NCBI GenBank assembly: GCA_050084515.1
Contig: CM114273.1
Coordinates: 14,694,001 to 14,758,000, forward strand
Origin: Blasia pusilla
Lineage: Eukaryota; Marchantiophyta; Marchantiopsida; Blasiales
Direction: 5' to 3'
DNA: 64,000 nucleotides
A program made the position numbers and the translations under genes. Shown here one piece after another: positions 35,911 to 47,353 of this stretch (positions are counted from its first letter, which is position 1; every line of letters starts with the position of its first letter). A model generated the notes under the pieces. The model was not told the origin of the DNA. It did not search any database and saw only the letters and a program-made list of their open reading frames with translations.

Positions 35911-36224
35911 ATATTGTCTTCAACTTCCTCAAGTACTAGTGTAGGATTAGGAGAGATACTAGATTCATCAGTTAAATCTGTTAGTCCATGGACAGGAAGA
36001 ATATGTATTTAGTCTCTTGACACTAGTCAGAGCTCTAGTCAGATGTAAGAGGCATCTACCTCTAAACAACAACTTTGTAGATCAAGTAGAGTTACACATC
36101 CAATTCATAGATTCATAAATGAAGGTTTCCTTGCAACACATCATGCAGATATGATGACTACTCTTCAAGAATAGGAGCGAGTTGTTTTAAAGGACTTGCA
36201 AGTAAAGTCGAATGGATTGAAGCT

Positions 36225-36989
36225 ATGGAGGAAGAGCTTGTTGCATTAAGATATCAACAAACATGGAAGCTGGTTAATATACCTTCGGGTAAGGAAGCTA
36301 TTGGTTGCAAATGGGTTTACAAAATCAAGCGCAATCAAGATGGTACAATTAACAGATACAAAGCGAGATTGGTGGCTAAGGGCTATGCACAACAATATGG
36401 GATCGATTATGAGGAAACATTTAGCCCTCTTGCAAAGATGGCAACTACGAGAATAGTGGTTGAAGTTGCAGTAAGTAAGAAGGGGAGATTAAATCACATG
36501 GACATCAAGAATGCTTTCTAAAATAGACATCTACAAGAGAAGGTATATATGACTCAACCACATGGATACGAGCATCCCAAGTTTTGATTTCGCGTATGCA
36601 GGTTGAAGAAAGCTCTATACGTGCTCAAACAAGCTCCAAGAGTTTGGTATGGCAAGATTACATACGTCCTACAAGAGTTGGGTTTTAGGGTATGTGATTC
36701 TGACTCCTCGTTATATGTCTTGAGAGGACAAGATCATACGGTTCTCATTGTGTTGTATGTTGACGATCTCCTGATTATTGGGAGTACTGAAGAAATTGTA
36801 CAACAAGTCAAGCTTAAGTTACAAGCAGAATTTGATATGAAGGACTTGGGAGAACTCAAGTACTTCCTTGGTATTGAGTTTATCAAGGTTGGAGAGAGCA
36901 TGTGGTTAGTACAACGACAATATACTCATCATATGCTTTCAAAATATGGTATAACGACTTGTAAGCTAATCTCTACACCATTGGAATAG
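36225..36989 (+). pseudogene. Copia reverse transcriptase
   Basis: Two in-phase pieces are separated by stops at 36519-36600: TWKLVNIPSGKEAIGCKWVY, ..YKARLVAKGYAQQYGIDYEE, MDIKNAF*, then LKKALYVLKQAPRVWYGKI, and VLIVLYVDDLLIIG containing the YVDD catalytic box, then DLGELKYFLGIEF. It would copy the element's RNA. Stops show it is inactive. Confidence 0.9.
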
Positions 36990-37009
36990 AGTGTGAAGCT
37001 AAAAGCGGA

Positions 37010-37690
37010 TGAAGGAGAGCTGCTTGTAGATTCTAATATGTACAGGCCCATGGTTGGAAGTTTAATCTATCTAATTTTAACCACACCAGATTTGAGCTGT
37101 GTTGTTGGCCTAGTTAGCCACTTTATGTAAGCACCTCGAAAACCTCACTTTGATGCTGTGAGGAGGATTATACGGTATCTGAAATTCTCTATTTAATTCG
37201 GGCTTCAATTTGAACCTTCTCCAAGTTTTCAATTACAGGGATTCATAGATGCTAATTGGGCAGGAAACGTGTCTGATCGACACTCCACATCTGGTTATTC
37301 ATTTACTTTGGGAAGCGCAATTATAAGTCGGGCTTCCAAGAAGCAACCTATAGTTGTTTTATCTTCAACAAAGGCTGAGTACAGAGGAGCAACCAATGCA
37401 GCATGTGAGGCGGTGTGGGGTCATCGATTGCTTATTGAGATTGGTGTTAGTAACTTAGGACCTAGTGTAATATATGCAGACAATATTAATAACATTAAGC
37501 TTGCTAATAACCCTGTATTTCATGCTCGTACAAAGCATGTTGAGGTGCATTATCATTTGATCAGAGAGAAAGTCCTTGTAGGAGAAATTGATCTTGTGTA
37601 TATAGGTACAGAATCAGCAAATTGCTGACATCTTTACAAAGGCATTTTCTAGAGATAAGTTTGAGATGTTTAGAAATGATTTAGGCGTTA
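37010..37690 (+). pseudogene. Copia RNase H and C-terminus
   Basis: RSTSGYSFTLG-type motif (HSTSGYSFTLGSAIISRASK), KQPIVVLSSTKAEYRGATNA, HARTKHVEVHYHLIREKV. A one-base frameshift near 37608 splits off the usual QNQQIADIFTKAF tail. RNase H would remove the RNA strand during replication. Confidence 0.85.
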
Positions 37691-37723
37691 GAGATATATC
37701 GATATGAGCTTGAGGAGGAGTAT

Positions 37724-38027
37724 CGAGGATTGAGTTACAGTCAAGCTCATGAGATACCTGAACTACTATATTTGGTACTCACACGAAGTAGGGAAGGTTA
37801 ATCTTGGTTAGTGAGTTAAGCGCAATTATCTTAACTAGGGTTAGTTAATCACAGTTAATCTAACTTGAGACTATGGTGAAGGTTAGGGTTGCTTGTACAT
37901 ACCCTATATAATTGAGAAGGGGACCAGCCTGCACTCATTCTCTCATTGCGAATTTTGTTCTCCAATGGTGGTGTGTGAGTGTGAGAGCCGTTTTCCGCCA
38001 ATTATGCTTCTTTAGCAGTTTTCCACA
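37724..38027 (+). repeat. Copia 3' LTR
   Basis: 304 bp, partner of 31940-32233, with an extra short segment (gcttgtacatacc) near 37890. Preceded by the polypurine tract gaggaggag (37712-37720). Confidence 0.9.
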
Positions 38028-38035
38028 AGACCTAT
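38028..38035. other. Flanking direct repeat (target site), right
   Basis: agacctat, identical to 31932-31939. Confidence 0.65.
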
Positions 38036-38316
38036 AAATAATTGAAATTTGGAGGGAAGTTAGTGCAGCCTCAGTTGAGGACACAGACCTATTTAAGACC
38101 ACACCAGAAACAAGACGTAATTAAAATTCATCTAGTCCACCAAGTCCAAGATATTTAGTTGATTCAGTATCATTATGTAATGACCCAGTAGGCTCTAACT
38201 TTAAAGCATACTTCAACAAATAGAAGGATCGGTCAGCATTTGTTACTCTTTGGATATTCGTGTGAGCTCCCTATAGTAATAAGATGAGGGGATAGTAAGG
38301 AATGATATTTCTCTGC

Positions 38317-38990
38317 TCAACTGAGGGAACTAAAGTAGTTCCATTTTATTGAACGTGGATCAATGAATGGCGGAGATTCAGTGTTTATATCAGCGGGGAA
38401 GCCAAGGCAGCAAAATGGCTTCTGTAATCGCTTCCTAACTATGCAAGATCCCTCCTTGCACTTTTCCAAATGCTTATGAAGCACTAAATCTAGTAGGAGA
38501 TTACTTGGACTCAGGGATGGTTGAGAATGGGCCAAATGTATGCTTAGGTCAACAGATGGGATGTATGAACATATTGATGATAAAACATGGTCAAGATCAC
38601 TAGAATCAATCCATAATATCATGTGACACGGCAAGCTTCCTCTGCCTTGTAGCTCATAATAGAGCAAATAATCCACAACTCTCCCTAATATACGGGGATC
38701 TGAAAACATGTATGAAGATGGGAAAGAGTGAAGTCGGGTATGGAATAATTTATGCACACTTGGCTAGAGCATCACACCAAGTGAATTTGGGGTTGAACTT
38801 GGCAAGGATAGACTCTATATCGGCAAATTCAGTCCATCTTGTGGCAGAAAATTCATCAGAAGTAAGAGTTAGGATTTAATGTGGCATACCCCAATTGTAC
38901 ACCATAGCTTTTAAGTCTTTCAAATTCCGGCTATGCCAAGCAGGGTTTCTTGGTATCTAAGGGCTGACTAAATACTTGGACAAATATTGA
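38317..38990 (-). pseudogene. Helitron Rep (HUH endonuclease) domain, broken
   Basis: Minus-strand pieces: RNLKDLKAMVYNWGMPH then ILTLTSDEFSATRWTEF (Rep motif 1, about 38840-38930), KFNPKFTWCDALAKCA, LFHTRLHSF, then VVDYLLYYELQGRGSLPCHM followed by ILWID. The last is the Rep metal-binding motif, where the normal first His of HUH is Pro in this copy (P-C-H). A stop just after LAKCA splits the frame. In an active Helitron this domain nicks and joins the transposon ends. Confidence 0.8.
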
Positions 38991-39285
38991 TACAAGGAGG
39001 CATCACTTAAGTGGGGTTTATCTCTATGGAGACAGTCTAGTTCTTTATTAAGAATGAATGTCTTTGAAGTAGAGCATAATGCAATAGACTATCGCAGCTG
39101 GTACATTAGTAAAGTATAAGGCTAATATAAAGAGAATGGACTAAAGAGCTGACGGGTCCGTGCACGAGTGTAGTCAGAGAATGTAGAAGTGCCTTGAAAA
39201 TAGCCACGATGAAATGGAAACAAAAAGGGGAATGACGTAGTTTCTAAAGTCAGCTTGGGATCTATCGATGTACCATATACATCAG

Positions 39286-40220
39286 TTAGAAGTTTGTCAT
39301 TGGAAATGCATTTGCCCTTAGAGAGATACTACCATTATCAAATATGTCAGTTGATGTTCGTCTTTGAACATGCAAGGAGTAGGCAACATCATGGAGGATA
39401 TTAAGGTCGAGATGGTAAGGATTATGGTGCATGCTATGTGTAAGTTGTCCTTTGTCCCAGGAAGCTTTAATAATCCTTTGCACTGATGATTGGGGCAGAA
39501 TAACTATGCCAGATGTAGGATTAGGTAACTCTATAAGGGCCATGTAGTCCCTATACAATGGATTTATTTCAAGGTTGATTCTCATCAGCTCCTGGATATT
39601 GCTTGGAATTCGAGATCCTCCTAGATTGTCATTTGGGTGGAGGTTGAATCCAATGAAGGGTGAATTTAAAAGAGATGTGACTGAAAAAAGTCCCCTATGG
39701 AAGCCATTAAATTTTTCTCTACCCCTAACCTAGAGTCTACTATTGAAAGTAGTTGCAACTGAAGCGATTCTATAGCAAGCAGTTGCCTAATGTAAGTAGG
39801 AGTCATGTAAACATTAATATGTGTGGGAGGTCCATTTGAGATACAAATATCACATACATGGAATTGGCTTGGAAGAGGTACTATGTAATCTCTCAAGAAT
39901 CCATTGCATAATACATATGGCAGATTGGTTGGATCTTCAACAACGCACATTTTGGTTCAAGGATTGGAAAATTATACAGTTCCACAATAGCCACAACACT
40001 GCATGTCCTTGATGGTTGACAAACATATTGCATCCCACCTATGAAGGTAGGAGTCACCGCATGACCAATCCAGGCAATGAGATCTACAACTAATCTTTTT
40101 CAAATGTGTAAGTTTGGCACGAGCATATTCTCAGAGTTTTGCTAATCTTGCTTTATTAAGACCTAGGATTCTTCGTCTATGACCTCTATTTGAGCCTAAC
40201 CTTTCAATTTGAGGTAGTTC
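39286..40220 (-). pseudogene. Helitron N-terminal cysteine-rich region
   Basis: Frames at 39286-39585 and 39666-39950 and the stretch to about 40220 carry paired cysteines (SCRSHCLDW..C, MQCCGYCG, CDICISNG) and the segments TPTYIRQLLAIESLQLQLL and IILPQSSVQRIIKASWDKGQ. Their order and position before Rep match the zinc-finger-like N-terminus of Helitron proteins. A basic stretch (GSNRGHRRRILGLNKARLAK, ~40135-40200) precedes it. Several stops. Confidence 0.55.
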
Positions 40221-40619
40221 TCTTCCCATGAGGGAAAGTACTAGATTTGTCACCTTGTATGTGAAAACTACAAGTAGACTAGTATTAGTCCACTCAGGAA
40301 AAATTGATATTATTTGTTGATCTGAGCAGCCGTAAAATGTACCTGAAGATGAGGAGGTAGGAGAGTTCACACCTTCAAATAAGGACACACAAATTGGATA
40401 CAAGAAAAGAATAAGATTTGAGATGGGATAGCAATAAGATGACAAATCAATATAACGGAAGAGGAAAATGCAGAGTAATATGCATGATAGAGAGAAATAT
40501 GCTAGAGACTTTGTCCGGATAATTTCCTGTCTTAGAGATGACCAGTTGTGTACGTGGGTGTATTTCAAGTACGCAAGCTTTATCTGCACAGAAGTTTGCA
40601 ATGGTGAGACCTTAGTTAG

Positions 40620-43600
40620 GATCCTCCCGCAGTTTTGCTAGTAGTGCTTCCCGGAGAGGTAGCATCACTCCCATACCATCTCTCTCTGAGCCTGAGGTAG
40701 AAACTTGAGATTGTACCCTAAACTTGGTCAGTCCTAAAGTGCATGAGCTGGACATAGAAGCTGGATATAAGAAGAGAATAGCGTTTGGAATGGCATTGTG
40801 GACAACATTAAGATGGGAATCCAGTTAACAAAATAGCAAAATATATTGAAGGATATGTGACAAACCAGGGATATGCTAGTGACCTTGTTGCTTAAGAGAC
40901 GACCAGTGGTGTATGTGTGTCAATCCAGATATGTGACCCTTATCTGTACAGAAGCCTGCAAGGACAAGATTATCGTTAGACTCAAGTGGTGATAGTCTGC
41001 ACTGACTGGATGCGATCGTTGAGAGAGAAACTATCATTACCATGTGGTCAGTATGTAACTGGTGTTCTGCTTTTCCATAAACCACCAACCCATTTTCACA
41101 CGTAACCATGTATCAAGTCCAAATAGGCAGACTTCAGCTCTAAAGACTCATGTGAAACCATCCCGATGCATATATTGTATTGCGACAGGGTCCCTCTCCC
41201 TTAAGAAGGATTTGGCCTGTTCAGGCGATGCACGCATCAGCTCTGACCACTTCCCTCTCACCCATCATTGAATGCTCCGGAAGCTTCATCTCCTCGAATA
41301 TCATGGAAGTTGGAACTGGAAAAGACTTGTTGAGGAAAGATACAACAAAGCACGAGTTCAAAGTGACGAGTGGATGCCTCTTTTCTTGAGTGAAATCTTT
41401 GCACCTTATAGAAACTGAAGGTGACACATTTGTTAAATGATGAATTTTACTGTTCCTACGCGATGCTGCTTGTCTATACACCATTTTACCTAGATTTGCT
41501 GCCCATGATTTGAGACCAGCCTGTACTTTATTCTGATGGGCATTGAACCTCTATTTTTGTTTGCTAATCTAGTGTGCTTCTTGGTTACTCAACACATCTG
41601 TAGGAGGTGTGTTGAGTGTGAGAGAAATCTAGGAAGTTTATGTCGTAACAACCTCCCTGGTTGGTGAAAGTGCAGTCACTAAAGTTGAGGGTCTTAATCA
41701 ATCTGTCCGCAAACTTTCTCATATGGATGTGGAGGCAGATAGCGACATCTCGAATCCCTTGAAGGTGAGGTAGAATACAGGATTCCGCGCTATGGAAGAG
41801 AAGAGCTAGTGTCGATATGTGAGGAAAGCGATAATTCAGAGGAGCAGTGGAGTCACAGAATCCACTGCAAGACCCACAACAACAACAAAGCGTAGGCACA
41901 AAGTCAGAGAGGAGGCAAGAGTGTAAGATACGAGCTTGGGTTGCTTGCTAGGCACCAGCTAGTAGCTACCTAACACGCAAAGGGGGTGAGCGAGCCAGAA
42001 GGGAAGAAGGAGTGAGGAATTTGATGGGTCCGGGATTCGTAGTAATAACTGAGTGCCAATCAATCACTGAGAAAAAAATCAACATAGAAAGCATTGCTTC
42101 ATTTGCCTTAGCTGAAAAAAAAGGCTGGCCACCATGCCCTCTACCCTACTCCCTTGGCCTTCGCCCGTGATACGGGATCAAATCCCCAGGCACACGAACT
42201 GAATGAAAAATGATGGGGGCGTCGAGCCGGTCAGAGCTCCATAGGGTCTGCCTCGGAGGCAACCAAATGCATCCGCACTCCACTTGTTATTACCCTATTA
42301 CGGGAATCGGGTACTAGTAGATCTCCCACCCATGCCCACCAAACGAAAGAAAAAACCAGACAGCAGAAAGAAAGCGAGACGGGGTTGCATAATTCATTCA
42401 TGTTGGTACCTCAATCGACGAGACTGGAGAAGGGTTTAATGTTCCTTCCTGATCTGGTGGCAGGAGGAAAGTAGATATACCGGTGGAGAGTTAGAGGGAT
42501 GATGAATGCCTGTAGACTTCATGGCCCCTCTCTCCGTCTACACCGATATGATGGTTCAGAACTAAGTAGGCCGAGTCGACCATCTCATCTCTTCTTGCTG
42601 GCCCCACTCATGACCCAACTCGGGTCAAGGATCTGAGTTCTTAAAGAGAACACAAAAGCAATTGTTACGTGTTATTTGAAGTCTTATCTTCTGCTGAAAT
42701 CTCCTATGGTGTGCAGCAATTAAGCCCCCCCTTCTCCTCCACGAGGTGAGGCTTTTCCGTGGTCAAGCATAAAAAAGAAAAGTGCGCCACTTTGAATTAT
42801 TTGATCTGTGTGATTTCCGGCAACTTGACTTGTAGTATGTTCGGCTCGAGTCTTCCTACACTGTCATCACTCGAGTTCATTATCTAATAAGCTAAAAGCA
42901 GATCTCTGATAGAACGGGACGTATCTAAGTCGGTTAAAACACGCTTGTGGTGCAGTTCGCCTGATTGGAGGCTGATGATGTTGACGAAGAATTGAAAACA
43001 TTGAAGCATGGAGGAGGAAGAATCTGAAGAGAACGATCAGCAAGCAAGTGACTGACCTGAACCACGTTAATCGTTTTCAGCTGCTGCAGAGAATGCTCCT
43101 ACAAGATACGAACAAAAGGAAGAAAATCACCTCACGTTGTATCCTGAACCAACAGTAAGAACAACATGAAGTAGGAGGTGAACAAGGCAGCAATAGAGGC
43201 AGATGCAAAAACGAGCAGCAAGGAACCGACATGAATTCTTCCCAGCCCCCGCTGAGGAAGCTCCTACAATATGCAAAAACTGGCAGACAACAACCCACAG
43301 AGTGCTCTCGATCGGGAGTAAGGACAACAACGCTCAGAATGCAAGGAAGCCGTAGGAAGATACCAAGGAAGGTAGGGAGATGGCATGAGAAGACTACAAA
43401 CGAACCGGGGAGTGAAAGGAGATGGAAAGAAAAAACGTGGGAGTACAGAGCGAGCGTAACAACTTCGCGCACCAGACGTGAACTTCTGAATCTGCTGCCT
43501 CTGCCATACTCGCACGAATTTCTTGATGAGGATCCAGGTGCTTCGCGTCTCGCACCAAGTCATGGTACTCCTCATAACATCCTCCACGCAAAATCTTATG

Positions 43601-44653
43601 AGCAGCACGAAGTACGAGGAGATTTCTATGAAGGGCGGCTACCGTCTACTCGGGCAGGATCCTAAACCGATCCATGGCCCACCCTAGGATACTACGAGCG
43701 CAAGGCACATCCCTCCCTAGGACGCTTTGCGGAACCATCGGCCGTGAGAATGTTAGGGTTCATCCATCCTTAAGGTGACACGTAGCAATATTGTTGCATT
43801 GGATGCATCCATAACCAAAAACAACCACGTGGAGCTGCCAATGGCGAGCATTAATATCAAAGGGCGCTTGTAGAGGCCGTCGTAAGACTTCACACCGTTA
43901 CGATTATGAAGTCGGCGCATGTGAAGTTTGTGCTGATATTTGGAATTAAAGCGTACGTTATTTTATTTTATACCAACAAGTTTCGAGATTGTGTATGAAA
44001 TTTGTTTGGCCACGATGACACTGCAGTGCGTACGGAGGTGAAGGGAGCTCAACTCAGCACAACCCGACGAGACCTGCCGAACTAGTCTGGTCAAACATGT
44101 TGAATGTAGAAATAGGCCGGGTCAGCCAATTGACTTGGTGCTTGCAATACTCAGCACACTAGTTTAGATTAGATAGTACTTTTGAGATGTGGGAAATCTA
44201 GTTTTGAGAAACTGAGGGAAAACGCTTAGTTTTTTTGTGCTCCAATTATTTGCGCAACCTTGCGTTTATTAAGATTCCTCCCGTTGTAGATCACATCGAT
44301 TACTAATGGGGACGTACGTTTAGCGCTTTACCCAGCAGATCTCGAGAGAAAGTGGTAGTCGAAATCTGTTGACTAGCTCGCATATCTCCGTTACTTAGTG
44401 TGGATGGAGTCGAAATCCGTGAACTAGAATATCTCTGGCGCTCTGTGTTGATTGGGCTGGGGTCGAGTACAAGAAATCGCCCCGCACTCGGACGCACTTT
44501 TGAAATTGTGAGAAAGGTGAATAGTCAGTGCTAGGTGCCTCTGGTGCAGCCGCTCCAATTCTCACAAGACGATCTTCAACGGACTCTGCGTCAAAAAGTC
44601 CGAGCTGCGATGACGATCGACAGGTCTCGTCTGTCAGCTGGCCGCTGGCGAGT
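40620..44653. other. No gene supported
   Basis: AT-rich to ~41900, then more GC-rich. The 144-codon frame at 43231-43665 and its antisense partners have no recognisable motif and look like chance in a CpG-rich tract. The tract 42115-42330 has a tRNA-derived flavour (gggatcaaatcccc) but lacks convincing A and B boxes. Confidence 0.4.
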
Positions 44654-44985
44654 TCAGGCGCAGGAAAACCGCCGAGCGCCCTGCACGTTTTTATCGCTTG
44701 CCCACGTGAGACACCCCGGAACATTCGTGTCACTCGCTTGAGGTGGAAAGAGACTATCAGACAATCCCGTACATTGAGCACCGGTATATATCACTATCTC
44801 GCAAGCTTCAGTGGTGAACTCTCCTGAAAGCGCTCCTGCGGGTATTGCTATACAGTCACCTGGGCCAGTGTTATGGGATGTCTCAATGTTATTACCAGAA
44901 CATGCCGAGTCATCAAACCAAAACACATTCAGGGCGCCGGCAAAGAAATCACCAGAACTAGCGGCAGCATGCGCGGAAACTTCAT
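44654..44985 (-). pseudogene. Paralogue of the secreted six-cysteine protein, frameshifted
   Basis: From ATG 44985 the frame gives a signal peptide (MKFPRMLPLVLVISLPAP) and hits a stop at 44929. The mature domain continues in another frame from about 44940: FWFDDSACSGN, GPGDCIAIPAGALSG, EACEIVIYTGAQCTGLS, PGCLTWAS and RRFSCA, with all six cysteines and spacing as in the 25.3-kb gene. One small indel near 44937-44942 explains the break. It could be a real null allele, an assembly error or, less likely, a tiny intron. A TATA-like element lies ~115 bases upstream. Confidence 0.75.
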
Positions 44986-45489
44986 GATTCTCAGCAGCCT
45001 GGCAGCAATCGATCGAAAACTCTCACTCGGAATCTGTGGCTTGTCCGCTCGTTGCTTTCGCTCTAGATGGAGATGGAAAGGCTTGTTCGTTTCTCTCACT
45101 ATAAATGACTTCCCATTCAAGCCTTCGTGTTTGTCGCGCGTCCTTCCTGTTGGGAGTATGTGGAAAAATCTCTTTGACTTCTCCAGAACGTATTGACCTA
45201 TCTTGTCGTGTTCACGTTGTACGTTGGACAGGCTTCGCGGGTTCACCCCTCACACGGCCCAAAAAGCCACTCAATCTTCGCTACGGAAACGGACGCCGAT
45301 CATTGTAACGTGAATTCGCAGCTCGTTTACCAACAGATCTCGACATGACTCTTTCAGAAAATCGACGCCACATTTTTCGGATTTTCTGACGCTTACTGAC
45401 TCGTTCATCTCGAGTCGTTAGTTTTCCAAGCCATTGCTCATACATCTCCCCGCCTGCAACCCGGGGAAACAGCAAATGTATCAATCCAT

Positions 45490-45538
45490 TCCTTTGAGGA
45501 GTCTTGGGACGGGACATGTCCCAAGACTCCTCAAAGGA
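45490..45538. repeat. Perfect 21-bp hairpin
   Basis: Arms 45490-45510 and 45518-45538 are exact reverse complements around a 7-nt loop (gggacat). The arm core is ctttgaggagtcttgggac. Confidence 0.9.
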
Positions 45539-45705
45539 GTGTTTGTAAGTAACACCCACTTCTCTACTAAAAAAAGAAGTGGACGTCCCATATATGTGGA
45601 ATGGGAGGATATTTACTTGTTAAGTCTAAGTGTTTGTGAGTGACACCCACTTCTCTACTTCAAAAAAGAAGTGTATGTCCCATATATGTGGAATGGGAGG
45701 ATATT
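45539..45705. repeat. Two ~75-bp near-identical repeats
   Basis: The units 45539-45613 and 45630-45705 (gtgtttgtaagtaacaccc ... ggaatgggaggatatt) are separated by 16 bases. Each contains an inner inverted pair cacttct/agaagtg. They directly follow the perfect hairpin, so the whole cluster could be a small foldback element. Confidence 0.85.
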
Positions 45706-45936
45706 CGGTGGTTGAGGGAGAGTTCCTTTTTGATTTGCTAACACTTCCATGTTTGAAATGTTATCTATTTTAGTGTAGTAAGAAGAAAAAAATTTGTGAT
45801 TAGTCCTTACGCTTCATGCCTGGGATTAGAGGAAATCCTTCTCAAGTGTTGACACTTGTCCTTTTAAGACCTTTCTATTGTGGACACCTTTCCCCTTGAG
45901 ACTTTCTATTGTTAATGGGTGTCATTTAAAAGTAAT

Positions 45937-46066
45937 TAGTCGTGCGCATACACATCGCTACACAACATACATCGCTGTAACCGAACACACACACACAAAC
46001 ACGCACGATCTCATGCTTACTCATGGTATCCAAACAACGAGACAAGAAGTACCAAAATATCTCCAA
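45937..46066 (-). repeat. Truncated left LTR of the methyltransferase Ty3 element
   Basis: Shares cgtgcgcatacacatcgc ... gaagtaccaaaatatctcca with 3917-4041 and 4565-4687 and abuts the minus-strand polypurine tract. The rest of the LTR expected to the left is absent. Confidence 0.55.
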
Positions 46067-46249
46067 TCGCCCCCTAGCTGGCGGTTAGGTCCCTCTTCTA
46101 ACTCCAGATAGCCATCTATCCTTACCTACCATGACATATATCTCTCGGACGCTAAGAGCAAGAACCCCGGGTGCTCATATGGCCCCATCGTTAGTCTCCT
46201 TCTTGTCATCCATGTCACAAACACAAGTCGGAATGTAGAACTACCTACT

Positions 46250-47353
46250 CTATGTACATCTGGGACACATCCATCGTCCCTGAGGAACCCTAGTGAGAGG
46301 TGACGTCAAACATGCCATATGCCATCCTCTCAAACACCCATCACAGACTAGCATAGTGGCTGCACCACGGGCGGAACCACTGAACATACAACACAAGCTT
46401 GTAGGAACTATTGCAAAGCTCGGATCAACTGTACCGTCAATTTTTGGAAGATGACATGGCGCACACTTACGCAGATAGTCCTTCCAAACCATACCATCAC
46501 GTCCCTCCAATAAGAGAATACCGGATGGCAAAACCTCACGCACTCTCAAGATGGTGCGCCTAGCAGTCACATCCAACGTCGTGGGTGTCGTCTGCTGCAA
46601 GTAGACATATTCTCCTTGATGAAACCTCTGGATTGTAGGTCGATAACCACCTCCCCGAATAGTCATATACTTGAACGTATCCCGATGTTGCGCAATCGCC
46701 AAGTTCTCAAATGCCATGGGCATCACTCTCCGAAACAACTCAGCCCTCTCAGAACATGCTCCCATCCATACATCAGGGTCATCAAGGTTCAACACCTCAC
46801 TAGTATCTTGACAAATGGCCGCAGGTAAATCTGGCTCACGGCCATAAAGCAACAAGTACGGGGAGAAAGTTGCTCAATCTGTGTCCCATCGCAACTAGAG
46901 GTCCCAATCTCCTAGGTGACCTCTCTGCAAGCCATACTTGCATACTCCTCTCTTCACCGTCTGCACAACCCGCTCTACTAGTCCATCTGCCTCAGGATGG
47001 TCTCGCAAAGTAGTGCGATGGTCAATCAGTTCTTGATCACACAAGGCCTGAAACTCCCCGCGGAACCTTGTACCCTAGTCTGTCAACACCTCAGCTGGTG
47101 CGCCGTAATGACTCAGCACTCGATCTAGGAAGGCATATGCTACTCCCTTACTCGATTCTTCAGGCAATGCAACCAACTCTATCCACTTCGAGAAGTGCTC
47201 GACCATCACCAACACATAACGACTATGGTGCTCCGTCAAAGGCAAAGGTCTTGCAAAATCCAAACTCCATCTATAACCTAAACCCATGATCGGAAGTGGA
47301 TGCAACTGTGGAGTCACAGCATTGAACGATGCTCGGACTCGATCACACACCAT
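46250..47353 (-). pseudogene. Ty3 integrase with C-terminal PHD finger
   Basis: Frame 47075-47353 carries the start of the integrase core (YRWSLDFARPLPLT with the first catalytic Asp; FSKWIELVAL; YGAPAEVLTD with the second). Decayed sequence 46860-47070 contains the third (HPEADGLVERVVQ). Frame 46250-46855 continues YLLLYGREPDLPAA, FHQGEYVYLQ and VREVLPSGILLLEG (a C-terminal nucleic-acid-binding module), then a PHD finger at residues ~155-200 (46256-46393): CC..., MLVCDGCLRGWHMAC and GRWMCPRC, ending one residue later at a stop. Integrase would insert the cDNA. PHD fingers bind histone H3 tails, so the tail may steer integration or the element's methyltransferase to particular chromatin; that is inference. 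Confidence 0.88.

Larger units (their letters stand above)
31940..38027 (+). mobile_element. Ty1/copia retrotransposon, defective, with nested Ty3 remnant
   Basis: Bounded by two LTRs (31940-32233 and 37724-38027), with a tRNA-iMet primer site after the first and a polypurine tract (gaggaggag) before the second. Domain order is gag, [Ty3 insertion], pre-integrase/integrase remnant, RT, RNase H, as in copia. Protease and the integrase catalytic core are missing, and the frames carry several stops. By eye the LTRs are about 90% identical, so this is an old insertion. It interrupts the Helitron. Confidence 0.9.
27700..40620 (-). mobile_element. Decayed autonomous Helitron, split by a copia element
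   Basis: Read on the minus strand from right to left, the order is a Cys-rich N-terminal segment, a Rep endonuclease region, a linker and a PIF1-type helicase, which is the canonical RepHel gene order. A Ty1/copia element (31940-38027, flanked by agacctat on both sides) interrupts it between Rep and the linker. The terminal TC, the 3' hairpin and CTRR were not identified, so the boundaries are estimates. The 27.7-30.1 kb part may hold accessory or captured genes. Many stops and frameshifts mean it cannot now encode active protein. Confidence 0.7.

Noticed and set aside
42115-42330. tRNA or tRNA-derived SINE
   Set aside because: A gggatcaaatcccc stem-like block resembles a T-arm, but the loop is not TTCRA, there is no acceptor stem and no A box.
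43077-43665. Overlapping long open frames on both strands (144 and 131 codons)
   Set aside because: No domain, low-complexity composition, and equal openness on both strands point to chance in a CpG-rich tract.
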